Below, one piece after another: positions 62,438 to 64,000 of a DNA stretch of 64,000 nt. Source of the DNA: Alphaproteobacteria bacterium (GTDB lineage: Bacteria; Pseudomonadota; Alphaproteobacteria; Rhizobiales; JAJFHR01); the NCBI GenBank assembly GCA_024278055.1, contig JAJRTY010000024.1, positions 17,744 to 81,743 on the forward strand, in the 5' to 3' direction. The notes under the pieces were generated by a model that worked only from the letters and a program-made list of their open reading frames with translations, was not told the origin of the DNA and did no database searches. Position 1 is the first letter of the stretch. Each line of letters begins with the position of its first letter. The position numbers and the translations under genes were made by a program.

Positions 62438-63701
62438 ACGCACCTGTTAAAACACCGGAAATCATAACCTTTGGCTGCCGCCTCAATTCATACGAATCAG
62501 AGGTTATGCGCGAACACGCAGCCTCCAGCGGCCTTGATAATGCAATTATTTTCAATACTTGTGCCGTTACCGCTGAAGCCGAGCGCCAAGCACGCCAGGC
62601 GATCAGAAAAGCCCGGCGCAAAGATCCTGACGCCAGAATAATCGTCACCGGCTGTGCCGCCCAGATCAACCCGGAATCTTTTGCTGAAATGCCCGAGGTA
62701 GACAATGTGCTTGGCAATGAGGAAAAGCTCGATGCAAGTGCTTACCGGTTTCCTGATTTTGGCATATCGGCAAGTGAGAAAATCAAAGTCAACGACATTA
62801 TGTCGGTTACTGAGACCGCCGGTCATCTGATCAGCTCATTTGCCGCGCGCGCGCGCGCCTTTGTGCAAATCCAGAACGGCTGCGATCACAGATGTACTTT
62901 TTGCATCATCCCCTTTGGCCGCGGTAATTCGCGCTCCGTCCCCATAGGGGTGATCATAGAGCAGATCAAAAAGCTCATGGACAACGGCTACCGGGAAATC
63001 GTCTTGACCGGGGTTGACATCACTTCGTACGGCGCTGATCTCCCCGGAACCCCAAGTCTGGGAAAACTGATCCAGACCATACTCAACCAGATCCCGGATT
63101 TACCCAGATTGCGACTGTCATCAATTGATTCAGTCGAGATTGATCAGGCATTGCTGGATTGTTTTGCCGATACCCGCCTGATGCCGCACCTGCATCTGTC
63201 GTTGCAATCCGGTGATAATATGATTTTGAAGCGCATGAAACGACGCCACCTGCGCGATCATTCAATCCGTTTTTGCCAGGATATATTAAAGCTGCGACCG
63301 GACATGGTCTTTGGTGCCGATCTGATTGCCGGTTTTCCAACCGAAACCGACGAGATGTTTGCCAATACGCTTTTGCTGGTTGATGAGTGCGATCTGACCT
63401 TCCTGCACGTTTTTCCCTATTCTGCCCGCGCGGGAACACCGGCTGCCAGAATGCCTCAGGTTGATGGCGCAACCATCAAAAAGCGTGCCAAAACCTTGAG
63501 AGACAAGGGCGAAACAGCCCTCAACAGGCGGGCGCAAATGTTGGACGGCACCAAAGCCGACGTTCTGATTGAAACAGAATACAGCGGCCGCACCCAGCAT
63601 TTCATGGCCGTCAAACTGGCAGACAAAGCAACACCCGGTGAATTGATACGTGTCCTGCTTCACTGTAATGATAGCCAACAACTTCAAGGGCGGCTGGCTG
63701 A

Positions 63702-63705
<4 letters not shown>
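62434..63705 (+). CDS. mtaB: MtaB, tRNA t6A37 methylthiotransferase
   Basis: Radical-SAM enzyme that adds a methylthio group to t6A at position 37 of certain tRNAs. The 423-residue protein has the N-terminal domain cysteines ([25 protein letters not shown]) and the radical-SAM motif [16 protein letters not shown] (about 148-163). A (CG)n-like run encodes the AARARAF stretch just before it. The C-terminal TRAM domain appears short. It overlaps ftsY by 4 bases. Confidence 0.94.

Positions 63706-64000
<295 letters not shown>

Overview
The window reads as a chromosomal segment of a heterotrophic alphaproteobacterium, probably Hyphomicrobiales or a relative. The dapF-mtaB-ftsY order at the right end, the rhizobial-type glycerol ABC transporter and the sox gene set support this; the taxon is an inference, because there is no rRNA or other marker gene here. 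No tRNA, rRNA, CRISPR array, transposase or phage gene was seen.

Layout. 1-8.5 kb: a thiosulfate oxidation (sox) locus, with soxXYZA-B-C-D-F on the minus strand and soxS-soxR-soxT divergent. 8.5-12 kb: a DAO-type flavoprotein and two divergent metallo-beta-lactamase-fold proteins. A shared AT-rich palindrome, with CGAATAT invariant, lies before soxC, in the soxX/soxS divergent region and between the two hydrolases, so the hydrolases may belong to the sox regulon. 12-24 kb: a GntR regulator and a polyamine cluster (two glutamine-synthetase-like ligases, a PotFGHI transporter, agmatinase, amidotransferase, transaminase and oxidase), consistent with gamma-glutamylated agmatine/putrescine breakdown. 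24-30 kb: an operon of GNAT/CelD protein, orphan 6-TM protein, ATP-grasp ligase, FemAB-like transferase and flippase. 30-33 kb: a small membrane protein, a Met-rich secreted protein and a divergent two-component system whose sensor loop is also Met-rich; this looks like a copper-type response. 33-42 kb: narK(fused)-narG-narH-narJ-narI behind an FNR-type box. 42-48 kb: a second ATP-grasp/flippase operon (RraA-like aldolase, two ATP-grasp proteins, Ldh2 dehydrogenase, flippase). 48-54.5 kb: glycerol uptake (glpV-S-T-P-Q-U). 54.5-61.5 kb: a carnitine/gamma-butyrobetaine operon with a divergent CdhR-like regulator. 61.5-64 kb: dapF, mtaB and the start of ftsY, which contains a long Glu-Pro repeat running off the window.

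Four genes are broken in this sequence. The ATPase potG, the nitrate reductase beta subunit narH and an acyl-CoA dehydrogenase each carry a single in-frame TAA where the family has glutamate (GAA), with intact coding sequence on both sides. soxC carries two one-base frameshifts, both in homopolymers. TAA is also the ordinary terminator of many genes here, so it is not simply reassigned. Sequencing/assembly error, recent mutation and stop suppression all remain possible.

The best candidates for undescribed biology are the two ATP-grasp/flippase operons, which lack any glycosyltransferase, the Met-rich sensor/effector pair, the glycerol ABC ATPases with one predicted canonical ATP site, and the recurrent GAA-to-TAA interruptions.
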